From: Stenotrophomonas maltophilia
Lineage (GTDB): Bacteria > Pseudomonadota > Gammaproteobacteria > Xanthomonadales > Xanthomonadaceae
Direction: 5' to 3'
DNA: 64,000 nucleotides
Assembly: GCF_002799245.1 (NCBI RefSeq)
Contig: NZ_NEQV01000008.1
Location: 62,001-126,000, forward strand
The first letter of the stretch is position 1. Each line of letters starts with the position of its first letter. Positions 63,447-64,000 of this stretch are shown here, piece by piece. The notes below the pieces were generated by a model. The model was not told the origin of the DNA, ran no database searches, and saw only the letters and a list, made by a program, of their open reading frames with translations. The translations under genes were made by a program, and so were the position numbers.

Positions 63447-63866
63447 TCAAAGCAGTTCGTAGAACTCGCGCAGCTGCCGCGTACGGTCGCGCGCGAGGGT
63501 GGTCAGGCAGCGCATCTGTGCGCCGTTGCGTGCCGTACCATCGGAATTGAGGGCATAGACTGCGTTGCAGTCGTGGTCGCGCAGCTGTATCCAGGCACGC
63601 TGGGCCAGGACCAGCTCCTGCTCGGCATCGCCGCAGTAGCTGCAGCCGCCGCCCTTGGCTGGCGTGCGCAGCTGCTGGCGTGCCAGGGCATATGTGGCGT
63701 TGAGTTCCGCATCAGCGGCTGCGGCCACGTCCGAGGCGCACAGGTCGCTCTCCATCGTGGTGGTCGGATGCGCGCAGTCGATGCCTTCTTCCTTGCGGTC
63801 GAAGGCGACGGCGGCACCGCACAGGCCGGCCCACAGCATGATGCTGGCGAGCACGCGCGGCAGCAT
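63447..63866 (-). CDS. LprI/DUF1311-type secreted protein
   Basis: The 139-residue protein has a signal peptide (MLPRVLASIMLWAGLCGAAVAFD) and the DUF1311/LprI features: four or more cysteines, CxxxxxxxxxxxLCAxD (DCAHPTTTMESDLCASD), AELNATYALARQQL and AQRAWIQLRDHDC. LprI-type proteins are periplasmic; some inhibit lysozyme. The ATG at 63866 is chosen because it starts the signal peptide; it begins 3 bases after the aroQ stop. It sits between aroQ and accB, normally adjacent genes in this family. Confidence 0.85.
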   Translation of the reverse strand: MLPRVLASIMLWAGLCGAAVAFDRKEEGIDCAHPTTTMESDLCASDVAAAADAELNATYALARQQLRTPAKGGGCSYCGDAEQELVLAQRAWIQLRDHDCNAVYALNSDGTARNGAQMRCLTTLARDRTRQLREFYELL

Positions 63867-63868
63867 CT

Positions 63869-64000
63869 TCACGCGCTGGCCGCCTGCACGCGCAGCAGCG
63901 CCGCGTCCATCGCATAGCGATAGCTGTCGGCACCGAAGCCGCACACCACGCCCACCGCCTTGTCACTGAAGTAGCTGTGCTGGCGGAACGGTTCGCGGCT
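63869..64000 (-). CDS. aroQ: 3-dehydroquinate dehydratase type II, C-terminal end (5' end outside window)
   Basis: The minus-strand frame from the window edge to the TGA at 63869-63871 reads SREPFRQHSYFSDKAVGVVC and GFGADSYRYAMDAALLRVQA, the C-terminal region of type II dehydroquinase (REPFRHHSY...GFGxxSYxLA). The enzyme forms 3-dehydroshikimate in the shikimate pathway. The order aroQ-accB-accC is the common proteobacterial arrangement, here with an LprI-like gene between aroQ and accB. The active-site N-terminal half is outside the window. Confidence 0.93.
   Translation of the reverse strand, partial: SREPFRQHSYFSDKAVGVVCGFGADSYRYAMDAALLRVQAASA

Overview
The window looks like chromosome of a Stenotrophomonas (Xanthomonadaceae), most like S. 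maltophilia. The grounds are high GC, many intergenic GTAG-headed REP palindromes of the type described from S. maltophilia, a two-pump RND operon resembling SmeIJK, a monomeric isocitrate dehydrogenase, and a gammaproteobacterial core order (rho, trxA, rhlB, ftsEX, rpoH, purDH, fis, prmA, accCB, aroQ). I see no rRNA, tRNA, insertion sequence, prophage or CRISPR array. The genus is inferred; no database search was possible.

Layout. 0-6.5 kb: end of bacterioferritin, a minus-strand pair made of a degenerate GGDEF/EAL response regulator and a hybrid histidine kinase, a DUF4126 membrane protein, and a DUF6776-bactofilin pair. 6.5-9 kb: erpA, nudC, ampE. 9-9.5 kb: the first of two composite hairpin elements. 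9.5-16 kb: small membrane proteins (DUF2752 and two CD225-like), an LplT-PlsC fusion, an SDR and a YccS-like protein. 16-23.7 kb: SmeIJK-like efflux operon. 23.9-27.7 kb: an M20 amidohydrolase, the second composite element, queF, a LysM protein and a lipoprotein. 28-35 kb: monomeric icd, a Ras-like GTPase/roadblock operon behind a candidate sigma-54 promoter, and aceK. 35-42 kb: TonB-domain protein, diguanylate cyclase, rho, trxA, rhlB. 42-47 kb: REP array, ftsEX, tandem-receiver protein, ung, rpoH. 47-47.8 kb: a HigBA-like toxin-antitoxin pair between two near-identical terminators. 47.8-51.7 kb: purH, lipoprotein, purD on the minus strand. 51.9-57.7 kb: a six-gene plus-strand lipid cluster related to E. 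coli ynbABCD. 57.8-64 kb: fis, DUF3426, prmA, two unknown genes, accC, accB, an LprI-like protein and the end of aroQ.

How genes work together. trxA/rho and rhlB concern RNA metabolism and redox; ftsEX concerns division; accBC, purDH, prmA and fis form a conserved housekeeping block. The ynb-like cluster encodes a complete-looking phospholipid head-group pathway: CDP-diacylglycerol synthase, CDP-alcohol phosphatidyltransferase, PAP2-dual-specificity phosphatase, acyltransferase and a hydrolase-methyltransferase fusion. It lies in opposite orientation inside the minus-strand fis-purH block. The pseudo-receiver/GTPase/roadblock operon looks like an MglA/MglB-type or conservon-type spatial switch.

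The least explained signals are the four long-stem hairpins with a shared loop but different paired stems (two inverted pairs, 9.0-9.5 and 25.3-25.75 kb), the ynb-like cluster, and the GTPase operon.
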